Source: Streptomyces sp. SID13726 (GTDB lineage: Bacteria; Actinomycetota; Actinomycetes; Streptomycetales; Streptomycetaceae). Taken from it: a stretch of 64,000 nt of DNA. How positions within the stretch are numbered: the first letter of the stretch is position 1; each line of letters opens with the position of its first letter. A program made the position numbers and the translations under genes. Below, piece by piece: positions 9,035-18,052 of the stretch. The notes beneath the pieces are model-generated. The model made no database searches and was not told where the DNA came from. It saw only the letters and a program-made list of their open reading frames with translations. The stretch covers positions 744,001 to 808,000 of the forward strand of contig NZ_JAAGLY010000002.1 of the NCBI RefSeq assembly GCF_010548375.1. The letters are read 5' to 3'.

Positions 9035-9081
9035 GGCCGGTCATGCCCCCCCTGGTGGAACCCCCCAGGGCATGACCGGCC
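9035..9081. terminator. Strong hairpin between convergent genes
   Basis: A perfect 14-bp inverted repeat, with GGCCGGTCATGCCC at 9035-9048 and its complement at 9068-9081, encloses a loop that can itself pair. It lies 28 bp beyond the stop of the leftward secreted-protein gene and downstream of the rightward hypothetical gene. It can therefore serve both strands. Confidence 0.75.
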
Positions 9082-9108
9082 GCTTGTGTCAGGCGAGCGC
9101 CGAGGCGA

Positions 9109-9561
9109 TCACGTGGCCCAGCTGTCGCAGGAGCCCGCGCTCACCCAACGGTGGGAGCTGATCGCGTTGTTGGCGCTGACCCCGTTGTGGAAGTAGTTGT
9201 CGGACAGGTCCGAGGCGTAGGCCTCGTTCCTCGACAGACAGATGTGACCGCCGGCCCAGTCCTGTCCCGTTCCGTTGAAGAACTGGACCTCGTAGTTGTT
9301 CCCCTTGTTCAGGATCGAGGAGGCCCTGTTGGTGTCATTGCCCTGGAAGGGGCCGGAGCTGTTGCCCCAATCGGAGTCCCAGCTCGCGGAGTTGCCGATG
9401 TGGTTCTCGCAGTAGGTCCCGTCGTACGCGTACATGTATCCGGACTGTGCGCTGGTGTAGTTGTCGCTGCATGTCGCGGCCGCCTGTGCGGTGGTTGCCG
9501 GGACGGCTGCTCCGAGGCCCGCGAGGGCGAGGGTGGTCAGCAGTGCGGGGATTTTGCGCAT
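9109..9561 (-). CDS. Small secreted cysteine-containing protein (peptidase inhibitor I36-like)
   Basis: This 150-residue protein has a classical Sec signal peptide: MRKIPALL, a hydrophobic core and AQA before the mature part at about residue 29. The mature ~120 residues are rich in Gly, Asn, Ser and aromatics, with four Cys that could form two disulfides (TCSDNY, TYCENH, HICLSR, SCDSW). This resembles the small secreted I36 inhibitor or crystallin-like proteins common in Streptomyces; the assignment is from general appearance only. A strong AAGGAG site precedes the ATG. It is probably not part of the antibiotic clusters. Confidence 0.65.
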   Translation of the reverse strand: MRKIPALLTTLALAGLGAAVPATTAQAAATCSDNYTSAQSGYMYAYDGTYCENHIGNSASWDSDWGNSSGPFQGNDTNRASSILNKGNNYEVQFFNGTGQDWAGGHICLSRNEAYASDLSDNYFHNGVSANNAISSHRWVSAGSCDSWAT

Positions 9562-9626
9562 GGTGCGTCACTCCTTCTTTCGTTTCTTTCGTTGCTTTCG
9601 TCGGACGGGGCTGGTCTGTTGGGATG

Positions 9627-10574
9627 TCAGGGTGTGGAGCCGGTGACCTTCTTCGCCCGGGTCACCGCGGTCAGCCCGAGGCGCTGGTACGTGGCGATGT
9701 CGTCGCTGTACCGCCGTAGATTCCTGGTCCGGTATTCGTGTTCGAGTTCGCGTGCCGTACGGCCCAGGGAGGTCTCCTGAGCGCAGGTGGCCTCGGCGAC
9801 GGCCAGTTCCACCTCGGTGGCGTGGGTCTGGCGGGGGCTCATTCCCTTGGTCAGCTCGTATCTCTTCGCGCGGATCTCGTCGGGGTCGGCGTAGGCGTGA
9901 CCGGCCTCGCGCATGCACCGCGACCATGCGGTGACCGCGCTGGTCAGGCGTCTGTCCTTGAGGAGATCCGGTACGTAGAGGGGTGTCAGGCTGGTGGCGG
10001 TCTTCTTCGCCCTGAACCAGGTCGCGATGTCGCCGTAGAGCTGTTCCGCGGCCCTGTTCCAGCAGCCTGAGCGAGGGGTTTGGACCGTGCCTCCCGAAGG
10101 GAGTTCCACCGACAGCATTCCCTTGGCGGGGTCGCCGTCGAGGGTCTTGGAGTAGCGGATGCGTTCCGTTGCGGGAAGCGCGTTGGCGTAGGCGGTGTTC
10201 GGGTCGTTCAGCCGGGCTTTCTCGGCCTTCTTCTCCAACTGGCCGCCGTAGCCGTGGGTTCGGGCCCAGTGGATGTCGTCGAGGACGTATCCGTGGCCTT
10301 GGCGCTCGGCGGCACTGACGGCCGGGGTCGGCCAGAACCTGAATCCGCCTGCCGCCATGCACCGCTCGACCAGGGTCTGTTCGGCCCGTTCGATCAGTAG
10401 GCGTTCTTCGGTGGTCAGCTCTCTGGTGTTCTCCACGCCGGGCGTCTTCCGGTCCTGGCGTACGCCTTTCGCCTCCTGATCACTGGTGGCTCCGCAGCCG
10501 ACCGCGGTGACGGCGGTCACGGCGGTGACCGTTGCCAGGAGCACAGCTATGCGGAGGCGGACGGGCGTGGCCAT
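9627..10574 (-). CDS. Putative lipoprotein of unknown function
   Basis: This 315-residue protein begins with a basic and hydrophobic signal ending in the lipobox TAVGC near residue 24, so it is predicted to be lipid-anchored outside the membrane. The mature part is helical and charged, with several Trp and Cys in short motifs such as ERCMAAGGF, RSGCWNRA and WSRCMREAG. These look like paired conserved cysteines of an uncharacterised actinobacterial lipoprotein family. I chose the ATG at 10574 because a GGGGGAA site lies about 8 bases upstream and the signal peptide then begins directly. Function unknown. Confidence 0.65.
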   Translation of the reverse strand: MATPVRLRIAVLLATVTAVTAVTAVGCGATSDQEAKGVRQDRKTPGVENTRELTTEERLLIERAEQTLVERCMAAGGFRFWPTPAVSAAERQGHGYVLDDIHWARTHGYGGQLEKKAEKARLNDPNTAYANALPATERIRYSKTLDGDPAKGMLSVELPSGGTVQTPRSGCWNRAAEQLYGDIATWFRAKKTATSLTPLYVPDLLKDRRLTSAVTAWSRCMREAGHAYADPDEIRAKRYELTKGMSPRQTHATEVELAVAEATCAQETSLGRTARELEHEYRTRNLRRYSDDIATYQRLGLTAVTRAKKVTGSTP

Positions 10575-10790
10575 GGCGACATTCCCCCTGTCTCTGGTCG
10601 TGGCTGAAGTCGCCGATGATCTCTGTCGGCTCGACGGCGACAACTCTGGCGGGCCGCCGTCCACGGTCGCCACATCACCGCGTCCCGACTCGACGCGGGA
10701 TGCACATCACGCCATTGACCTGCGATGTCACGTCCGAGTTGGGACGGGCGTGACATGCTGGGACAGGTGTGAGCAGGAGCCGTCACGGGG
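10575..10790. promoter_or_regulatory. Divergent intergenic region
   Basis: This 216-bp gap separates the leftward lipoprotein gene from the rightward HTH-fusion gene and should carry both promoters. No convincing promoter pair, repeat or RNA element could be picked out by eye. Confidence 0.3.
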
Positions 10791-12509
10791 GTGGGGGACT
10801 TGGGAAGGACGCCGGAAGCGCGCGCTCTGGCCGCGGTGTTGGCGGGGTTGAAGCGGCGAAGCGGCCTCAGTTACGAGGAGTTGGGGCGGAGAGTCTTCAC
10901 TAGCAGCTCGACTCTGCATCGGTACTGCAATGGCAATTCGGTGCCGGGTGACTACGGGGTCGTGCTGCGGATCGCCAAGGAGTGCGGGGCCGGTCCCGAC
11001 GAACTCAACGAGTTGCTGCGGTACTGGGAGAGCGCGACGGGACGGCGGGACGAGGAGCACGCATCCGGCCCGACTGGTGTCGGTGCGCGGCCCGTTGCCG
11101 TGACGCCCACCGCCGTGACGCCCACCGCCTTGAAATCCACTGCCGTGACGCCCACCGCTGTGAAATCCGCTGCCGTGAAGTCCGCCGCCACGGGATCCGC
11201 GCCTCTCGTACGGCTTCGTCTCGCGCTGGCCGCCGTGACGGCGCTCGTCCTGCTCGGCACCCTGGTCGCCAGTGCGCCGAGGAACCGCGGGGCGGAGATC
11301 CCGCCGGTCCCGGTCGGGGCGGCCAGTTGGGCGCAGGCGCCGCTGCCCGTCGATCCGGCGCTGTTCGGTGTGACCATGAACAGCTTCAGCGGGGCCATGC
11401 CGTCGTTCAGGGTGGGTGCGCTGAGGTTGTGGGACAGCGAGACCCGGTGGGCCCAAATGGAGCCGGTGCGCGGCGAGTTCGACTGGTCGGTGCTCGACCG
11501 GCTGCTCGACGGCGCCGAGCGGGACGGTCTGCCGACGCTGTTCACCTTCGGTGGCGCGCCGGCCTGGGCGGCACCGGACGCCCGCAAGGCCGCGTACCCG
11601 GAAGGCGCGCGCGCCGCACCGCCCGACGACCTCGCCGACTGGGACACCTTCGTGCGTGCGCTGGTCCGGCACGCGGGCGACCGTATCGACGCGTATGAGC
11701 TGTGGGTGACGGCCAACCACCCCCACCACTACAACGGCAGTGTCGAGACGCTCGTCGACATGACGCGGCGCGCGAACCGGGTCATTCAGCGGTGGGACCC
11801 GGACGCGACCGTGGTCTGTCCGCCGATCACCGATCTGTGGAAGGAGGAGGCGCACCGGTATTTGCTGCGCTTCGCCGAGCTGGGCGGCTACCAGCACTGC
11901 GACGCGGCGGGCGTCAAGCTCTTCCAACGCAAGGTCACCGATCCTCCGGAGACCATGCTGGAGGCGGTGCAGAAAGTGGAGCGGACCTTCCAACAGGCGG
12001 GCTATCACCTGCCGTTGTGGAGTACGGGGACCGTGCAGACCATCCAGCTCAACGATCCGCTGGACGCGGACGCGGCGGCCGACCACGCGGTCCGTTTCTT
12101 CCTGACCGGTCTGTACGCCCGCAACCGGAACCTGGAGCGGATGTACTTCTACGCCTGGGGCAACGGCAAGATCCCCGTGGTGATCCAGGCTGAGGGGCAG
12201 CGGCCGACCAAGGCGGGTATCCATGTCGGGCGCTTGCAGCAGTGGTTGACCGGCTCCCGGATACGTTCCTGTGGTCACGGCGGTCAGATCGCGCTGCCCG
12301 AGAACGTCTGGCAGTGCGAGTTCCTCGTCCCCGACGAGCGCGGCACCCTCGTGCCGGCCCGCATCCGCTGGACCCACGCGGGGACGGCGGACGTTCCGGT
12401 CGGAGCCGGGGCGCGAACGGTCCACCGGCTCGACGGCACCACCCGTGAGGTCGGCACCGGGGACACGGAACTCGTCACGGAGCGACCGGTGTTGATCCGG
12501 TACAGGTAG
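10791..12509 (+). CDS. XRE-type HTH / transmembrane / glycoside-hydrolase-like fusion protein
   Basis: This 572-residue protein has three parts. Residues about 8-75 form an XRE-like helix-turn-helix domain (SYEELGRRVFTSSSTLHRYC). Residues about 95-135 are a low-complexity linker with repeated AVTPT and AVKSA units. A hydrophobic segment at about 140-160 should cross the membrane. The remaining ~410 residues resemble a beta/alpha-barrel glycosidase of the GH39/GH5 type. In GH39 enzymes the acid/base Glu lies in WNEP; here the matching place reads ELWVTANHPH, so the barrel may bind rather than cleave glycans. The arrangement suggests a membrane-anchored regulator with an external sensing domain. 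It precedes the PKS genes by about 200 bp. Confidence 0.7.
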   Translation: MGDLGRTPEARALAAVLAGLKRRSGLSYEELGRRVFTSSSTLHRYCNGNSVPGDYGVVLRIAKECGAGPDELNELLRYWESATGRRDEEHASGPTGVGARPVAVTPTAVTPTALKSTAVTPTAVKSAAVKSAATGSAPLVRLRLALAAVTALVLLGTLVASAPRNRGAEIPPVPVGAASWAQAPLPVDPALFGVTMNSFSGAMPSFRVGALRLWDSETRWAQMEPVRGEFDWSVLDRLLDGAERDGLPTLFTFGGAPAWAAPDARKAAYPEGARAAPPDDLADWDTFVRALVRHAGDRIDAYELWVTANHPHHYNGSVETLVDMTRRANRVIQRWDPDATVVCPPITDLWKEEAHRYLLRFAELGGYQHCDAAGVKLFQRKVTDPPETMLEAVQKVERTFQQAGYHLPLWSTGTVQTIQLNDPLDADAAADHAVRFFLTGLYARNRNLERMYFYAWGNGKIPVVIQAEGQRPTKAGIHVGRLQQWLTGSRIRSCGHGGQIALPENVWQCEFLVPDERGTLVPARIRWTHAGTADVPVGAGARTVHRLDGTTREVGTGDTELVTERPVLIRYR

Positions 12510-12713
12510 CTGCGCGACCGCGCCGGCTACGTCGCCTGGTCGGGCTGCGGTGTGGCATCGAGCCACTATCAAGGTCTGGTCAAGCCGTCACCGTCAGGGT
12601 GTTGTCGATCGAGCAAGCGTTGGCGCGGCGGGCGCGGTCCGGCGGGAACGGCGGCAAGAGGGCCGACCGGCGGACGCGCCCGACGACGCCAGTGACAGAA
12701 GGTCGAGTACGCC

Positions 12714-15251
12714 GTGACCAGCAGACTGCCTTCGTCCGAGCCAGAGCCCGAGCCCGCGGCCGACCCCAAGCCCACGCCCACGCCCGAGCCCGAGCCCGAG
12801 CCCGAGCCCACGTCTGATGCCGTCGACCCCTCGGTCGTGATCGTCGGTCTGGCCGCCCCAGAAGGCGCTTCCGAGGCCGTCGGTCCGTTCGGTGTGCGGG
12901 TGTGCCGCGCGCCCGACGGGGTCTCGGCGTTCTTCGGGGACTCCGTGCGTGAGGCGTCCCGGGAGCGGCTGGGCGTACTCCAGCTGGTGTGGGCCGCGTT
13001 AGAGGACGCCGGGGTCGTGCCCGGTTCGCTGTGCGACGCCGATGTGGGTCTGTTTCTCGTGCAGGCGGAGGGCGGGGGCGTCGAGGGTTCCGGCACGCTG
13101 GCGGAGCTTGTCGGGGCCGATCTCGGGTGGGCTCGCGGGCCCCGGGTGATCTTCGCGGCGGAGGGGTCCGCGCGGGCCGCCGTCGAGTCGGCCGCCGACC
13201 AGCTGCGCCGGGGCAAGTGCGAGGTGGCCGTGGCCGGTTCGGGCACGGGCGCGATCGCGGTACTGCGGCGAGGCTCCGCTGCCTCGGCATCGACATCGGC
13301 ATCGGCATCGGCCGGTGACCATGTGCTCGCGCCAGTCGAGGAGTTCGGGAACGGCGATCCGCTCGCTCCGGGTGGGACGCCCGCCGTACCGCTGGTGCTG
13401 GCCGGGCACAGCGACGCCGCCGTGGCCGTACTCGCCCGCGAACTTCTGGCCCGCTTCGCGGCAGACCCCGCGCTGTCGCCGGCCGACCTCGCGCATTCGT
13501 TGGCCTCGACCCGTACGACCGGGCTCGGGCGGCGGGCCGTGCTGGTCGTCTCCGACCGGGCGGAGGCGGTGCTCGGGCTGCGGGCGGTCGCCGAGGGTGG
13601 TGCCGCCCCGCTGCTGTTCCGTACGGCACCCGGTACCGGCGTCGAGGGCGGGCGGCGGGCCGTCCATGTCTTCCCCGGCCTGGGCTCCCAGTGGCCGGGC
13701 ATGGCGCTCGACCTCCTGGACGCCTCCGAGGTGTTCCGGTCCCGGATGGACGACTGCGCGCGAGCCCTGGAGCCCCTTGTCCCATGGTCGCTGCACGACG
13801 TCCTGCGCACCGTCCCGGGCGCGCCGACGCTGGAGGACGTGGACGTCGTCCTGCCGGTCCTGTTCTCAGTGAACGTGTCGCTGTCCGCGCTGTGGAGTTC
13901 CTGCGGGGTACGGCCCTCGGCGGCGATCGGCGCCAGCCTGGGCGAGATCTCCGCCGCGTACGTGTCGGGCGCGCTGACGCTGGACGAGGCCGCGCGGGTC
14001 GTCGTCCTGTGGAGCCGGATGCAGGCACGGGCCGCCGGAACGGGCGAACTGGCCGCGGCGGCCCTGTCCCCCGGCGAACTCCTCGCGCTCCTCGACGCCG
14101 AACACCTGCGCGGCCGGGTCGAGTTCGCCGGGTCGAACGGTCCTCGTTCCGTACTGCTCGGCGGTGAGCAAGCCGCCGTCACCGAGGTCGTCGAGACGCT
14201 CACGGCCAAGGGCGTGCGGGCCAAGGAACTCAACCTCGGTCTCGCCGCGCACACTTCGGGCCTCACAGTCGAGTCCGCCGAGTTCCTCGACGGTACGGCG
14301 ACGATCTCACCGGCCCCGTCCGCCATGCCCTTCTACTCCTCCCTCACCGGTGGGGAGTTCGACACGACCGGCCTGGACAGCGGTTACTGGCTGCGCAACC
14401 TCACCTCCGAAGTCCGGTTCGAGACGGCCGTACGCGCGCTGTGGGCGGCGGGTCATGACACGTTCCTGGAGAGCAGTACGCATCCCGTGCTGCTCGGCGG
14501 GGTGCAGGAAACGCTGGAGGACATCGGCGGGGACGCCGGGGCGGACGCCATGTCGGCGGTGGTGGCCACGCTGCGGCGCGACCAGGACGGGGTCACGGCA
14601 TGGCTGACGGCGATGGCCCGGCTGTACGTGCGCGGGGTCGACGTCGACTGGGCCGCCGTCTTCCGGGACCGTCCCGGCCGACGGGTCGACCTGCCGACGT
14701 ATCCCTTCGGTGTCGAGGGCGTGGAGCACGCGGCTCCCACGACCGGGTCCCGAGACCTGGCCCTCGCCGGTCTCCCGGAGAGTGAACAGGCGCACGCGGT
14801 CGAGGAGTTCGTACGGCTGCACGTGGCGACCGTGCTACGGCACGACGATCCGGGCGCGGTCGCCATGGACCAGGGTTTCCTCCAGGCCGGGTTCGACTCG
14901 CTGCGGGCCGTGGAACTGCGCAACCGGCTGAGCGGGGCCACCGGATTGCGGCTGCCGATGACGCTGGCCTTCGACCACCCGACTCCGGCGTCCGTCGCGG
15001 AACTACTGGGCGAGCTGTTGAGCGGGCGGGCGGAGCGGGACTCGGCCCCTGCACCGGGAGGGGAACCGGGGATCCTCGCCCGGCTCGACTCGCTGGAGGC
15101 CGAACTCCTCAGCTCCGGGCCGGCAGGGGAACGGGTGACGGCACGGCTACGCCGGCTCCTCGACCGGCTCACGCCGGACACCGGGGACGAGTTCGAGGAC
15201 GCCTCGCTCGACGAACTACTGGAGCTCGCCGACGAGTTGGGCACGCGGTGA
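12714..15251 (+). CDS. Type I PKS loading protein: collapsed KS - AT - ACP
   Basis: This 845-residue protein begins with a Pro/Glu hexamer-repeat leader (residues ~8-32). A shortened KS-like segment follows (~40-215). It keeps the KS landmarks around WAALEDAG and GPRVIF, but the active Cys region reads FAAEGSA and the half with the two catalytic His is missing. The AT (~317-600) keeps GLGSQWPG and a nucleophile elbow GASLGE with Ser intact but the usual His replaced by Ala. Its specificity region reads AAHT, neither the malonyl HAFH nor the methylmalonyl YASH type. An ACP with AGFDS follows (~700-770), then a C-terminal docking-type helical tail. The AT probably loads a non-standard starter. 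A TTA codon lies at residue 96. Confidence 0.85.
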   Translation: MTSRLPSSEPEPEPAADPKPTPTPEPEPEPEPTSDAVDPSVVIVGLAAPEGASEAVGPFGVRVCRAPDGVSAFFGDSVREASRERLGVLQLVWAALEDAGVVPGSLCDADVGLFLVQAEGGGVEGSGTLAELVGADLGWARGPRVIFAAEGSARAAVESAADQLRRGKCEVAVAGSGTGAIAVLRRGSAASASTSASASAGDHVLAPVEEFGNGDPLAPGGTPAVPLVLAGHSDAAVAVLARELLARFAADPALSPADLAHSLASTRTTGLGRRAVLVVSDRAEAVLGLRAVAEGGAAPLLFRTAPGTGVEGGRRAVHVFPGLGSQWPGMALDLLDASEVFRSRMDDCARALEPLVPWSLHDVLRTVPGAPTLEDVDVVLPVLFSVNVSLSALWSSCGVRPSAAIGASLGEISAAYVSGALTLDEAARVVVLWSRMQARAAGTGELAAAALSPGELLALLDAEHLRGRVEFAGSNGPRSVLLGGEQAAVTEVVETLTAKGVRAKELNLGLAAHTSGLTVESAEFLDGTATISPAPSAMPFYSSLTGGEFDTTGLDSGYWLRNLTSEVRFETAVRALWAAGHDTFLESSTHPVLLGGVQETLEDIGGDAGADAMSAVVATLRRDQDGVTAWLTAMARLYVRGVDVDWAAVFRDRPGRRVDLPTYPFGVEGVEHAAPTTGSRDLALAGLPESEQAHAVEEFVRLHVATVLRHDDPGAVAMDQGFLQAGFDSLRAVELRNRLSGATGLRLPMTLAFDHPTPASVAELLGELLSGRAERDSAPAPGGEPGILARLDSLEAELLSSGPAGERVTARLRRLLDRLTPDTGDEFEDASLDELLELADELGTR
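12999..13001 (+). promoter_or_regulatory. TTA leucine codon (bldA-dependent control point)
   Basis: Codon 96 of the loading PKS gene is TTA, in frame (W-A-A-L-E-D). TTA is read by the bldA tRNA, which in Streptomyces accumulates late. This would tie translation of the first PKS gene to development. No other TTA codon was noted in the genes I inspected closely. Confidence 0.6.
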
Positions 15252-15382
15252 GCGGACTCCGGCTTCCCCGCTAGGCGTTGGCGCGCCACCGCAGGCAGGA
15301 ACGCGCGCACGCGTCCGCCCGCCACCGAGATGGCCGACGCGCCACCGAAACACTCCCCCGCGCACGGAAGGGCCACGCCACC

Positions 15383-18052
15383 ATGACGAGCGGTGCGAGG
15401 TACGGAACAGCCGGTGAGCCGGTTGCGGTCGTCGGGATGGCCTGCCGTCTTCCCGGCGGGGTCGAGTCGCCGGAGGACCTGTGGCGGGTGGTGGCGGAGG
15501 CCCGGGATGTCATCGGACCGCTGCCGACCGACCGAGGGTGGGACGGCTCCGTGGGCGCGCTCCCCGGGGCCGTCCGGGAGAGCGGCTTCCCGGACGATCC
15601 GGCCGGGTTCGACGCGGACTTCTTCGGCATGACCGACCGGGAGGCACGTGCGGCCGATCCGCGGCTGCGGCTGCTGTTGGAGACCTCCTGGGAGGCCGTC
15701 GAGCGGGCCGGGATCGCTCCCGGGTCGCTGCGCGAACGCCGTACCGGCGTGTTCGTGGGCGTCGAGATGGAGTCCGGGAGTCACCTCACGGACAGCGATA
15801 CGTCCGGCCGGGTCGCGGCCGTGCTCGGTCTCGCCGGCCCGGTCCTCGACGTCGGCACCGGCTCATCGTCCTCGCTCGTGGCCCTGCACGAGGCCGTGCG
15901 GGCGCTGCGGGCGGGCGAGTGCGAGCTGACCCTGGTGGGCGGGGCGGCCGTGCTGTCGTCGCCGGGAAGCGTGTCGCGGTTGGCGCGCGGGTGCGGCTTG
16001 GCCGGGGACGCCCGGGCCAGGGCGTTCGCCGCCGCCGCGGACGGCACCTCGCTCGGCGAGGGCGTGGGGATGCTGTTGCTGGAGCGGCTGTCTGACGCGC
16101 GCCGGGGTGGTCGACGGGTCCTCGCCGTCGTGCGGGGTACTGCGGTCGGTGAGGACGGAGCGGAGAGCGGGCCGGTCGCGCCGGGGGGATCCGTACAGAG
16201 TCGGGTGATCCAACAAGCCCTGGACTCGGCCGGGTTGGCCCCCTCCGATGTCGACGCGGTGGAGGCACATGGTGCCGGTACCCGGCTCGGTGACTCCGTC
16301 GAGGCGCAGGCGCTGCTTGCCGCGTACGGCCGGGAGCGCCAACGGCCCTTGCTCCTCGGGGCGTCCAGGTCCAACCTCGGGCACGCCCAGGCCGCCGCAG
16401 GTGTGACCGGTGTGATCAAGACCGTCAAGGCCATGGAGCACGGCGTACTGCCGGGCACCGTGCCTGTCGGCGTGCCGATCCCGCACGTCAACTGGGCTGC
16501 CGGACAGATCCAGTTGCTCACCGAGTCCTGCGACTGGCCGGGCACGGGACGTCCGCGCCGGGCCGGTGTCTCGGCGTTCGACGTCGGTGGCATCCATGCG
16601 CATGTGATCCTCGAACAGCCGGAACGGCACGCCGACTCGGGGCCGCCCGCGGAAACGGACCAGATACGGACGTGGCCCACCGGGGTGCCGTGGGTGCTGT
16701 CCGGGCGCGGCGCCGACGCACTGCGGGCGCAGGCCGAGCGGCTGGCCGCCCATGTGGTGGAGCGTCCCGAGCTGACGCGAGCCGAGGTCGGCGCCGGGCT
16801 GGCCCGAGGCCGGTCGGTGTTCGAGCACCGGGCAGTGGTCCTCGGCAACGACCGCGCCGAACTGCTCGTCGGACTGGCGGCCCTCGCGGCGGGGCGCCCG
16901 TCCCCCGCGGTGTTCCACGGCCGGGTCACCACCGACCGCCGTACCGTACTGGTCCTCTCCGACCGAGGTCTGGCCCGGGACATCGGCTGGGCGGCCCGAC
17001 TCGTCCTCACCTCACCAGTGTTCTCCCGCCGCCTCGCGGAGTGCCAGCGAGCACTCGCGGCGGCCGGCGACCACGCCCTGCGCGGCGGCGCGTTCCCCGG
17101 AGCCCGACCGACCGCGCGGTGGGCGGTGCTGGTGGCGCTCGCCGGGGTGTGGCTGGAGTACGGCATACGCCCCGCGGCGGTGATCGGCGAGGGCGTCGGC
17201 GAGATCGCGGCCGCCTGTGTGTCCGGTGCGCTGTCCTTGGCGGAGGGGGCTCTCGTGGTGGCGCGGGGTGGTTCGCTGTCGTCGGCGCTTGACGGCGGGG
17301 ACGGTGGGTCGAGCGGGGACGGTGGGTCGAGCGGGCGCGGCACGGGCACGCCGCCCGACGGCGACCGTATTTCCCTGTCCCTCACCTCCTCATCCCCGCT
17401 CGAAGACACCGTCCGCACCTTGAGCGCCCACAGTCACACGCTGTACGTCGAGGTCGGCGCCCCCTCCGCCGTAGCCCCCCGGCTCACGGCGGCCCTGGAG
17501 GGGCACACCGCGCGGGTCGTCGGCTCGCCGGTGGGCGGGGCGAGCGGTGCGGACCGGTTGTTGCGTGAGCTGGCCCGGCTGCATGTGTCCGACACGACCG
17601 TGACCTGGCCGGCCGCCTTCCGCGATCCGATCCTCGCGGACCGTCCCCCGGCCGACCTGCCGACGTACGCCTTCCAGCGGCGCAGGTACGGGCGGGAGGA
17701 CGGAGAACGAGCACTCGGGTCGGCGGGGTCGGACGGTCTCGTGACCGACCCGCACCGATCCGGCACCGAAGACTCGCCGGACAGGAACACCGCGGACGCC
17801 CCGGCGACACCGGTGACCACTCCGCACCTCGGCTGCCCCACCCTCGCCCTGGCCGAAGTCGCCCGTCTGGAGGCGTTCTTGACCTCCTTCGCCGAGAGCG
17901 CGGACGCCGAGACCCGGCAGACGGTCGCCCGTCGGCTGCGGGACCTGGTGAACCGCTGGTCCGGCGAACTCCACACCACCGGTCTCACAGGCAGCGCACT
18001 CGCGTGGCCCGGACGGCAACACCTCCCTCGCGGCGGAAAGGAATCCCTGTGA
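15383..18052 (+). CDS. Degenerate PKS protein: KS (Cys to Ser) - inactive AT remnant, no ACP
   Basis: This 889-residue protein keeps a full-length KS fold (~12-430), but the catalytic Cys is Ser: the site reads GTGSSSSL, codon at 15863. The two His are kept in VEAHGAGT (~296) and NLGHAQ (~334). The AT region lacks the GQGSQ motif, its nucleophile elbow reads GEGVGE (Ser to Gly, ~604), and the specificity region is replaced by a short [12 protein letters not shown] repeat. No ACP or reductive domain is present. A typical PKS C-terminal helical tail remains, but there is no N-terminal docking coil. The ATG at 15383 has GGAAGGG upstream. It overlaps the next gene by 4 bp. It cannot extend a chain by itself; it may be structural, a decarboxylase-type KS, or decaying. 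Confidence 0.8.
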   Translation: MTSGARYGTAGEPVAVVGMACRLPGGVESPEDLWRVVAEARDVIGPLPTDRGWDGSVGALPGAVRESGFPDDPAGFDADFFGMTDREARAADPRLRLLLETSWEAVERAGIAPGSLRERRTGVFVGVEMESGSHLTDSDTSGRVAAVLGLAGPVLDVGTGSSSSLVALHEAVRALRAGECELTLVGGAAVLSSPGSVSRLARGCGLAGDARARAFAAAADGTSLGEGVGMLLLERLSDARRGGRRVLAVVRGTAVGEDGAESGPVAPGGSVQSRVIQQALDSAGLAPSDVDAVEAHGAGTRLGDSVEAQALLAAYGRERQRPLLLGASRSNLGHAQAAAGVTGVIKTVKAMEHGVLPGTVPVGVPIPHVNWAAGQIQLLTESCDWPGTGRPRRAGVSAFDVGGIHAHVILEQPERHADSGPPAETDQIRTWPTGVPWVLSGRGADALRAQAERLAAHVVERPELTRAEVGAGLARGRSVFEHRAVVLGNDRAELLVGLAALAAGRPSPAVFHGRVTTDRRTVLVLSDRGLARDIGWAARLVLTSPVFSRRLAECQRALAAAGDHALRGGAFPGARPTARWAVLVALAGVWLEYGIRPAAVIGEGVGEIAAACVSGALSLAEGALVVARGGSLSSALDGGDGGSSGDGGSSGRGTGTPPDGDRISLSLTSSSPLEDTVRTLSAHSHTLYVEVGAPSAVAPRLTAALEGHTARVVGSPVGGASGADRLLRELARLHVSDTTVTWPAAFRDPILADRPPADLPTYAFQRRRYGREDGERALGSAGSDGLVTDPHRSGTEDSPDRNTADAPATPVTTPHLGCPTLALAEVARLEAFLTSFAESADAETRQTVARRLRDLVNRWSGELHTTGLTGSALAWPGRQHLPRGGKESL

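Noticed and set aside
12714..13400. KSQ-type decarboxylating loading domain
   Set aside because: The active site does not carry Gln in place of Cys; the domain is truncated and lacks the catalytic His region.
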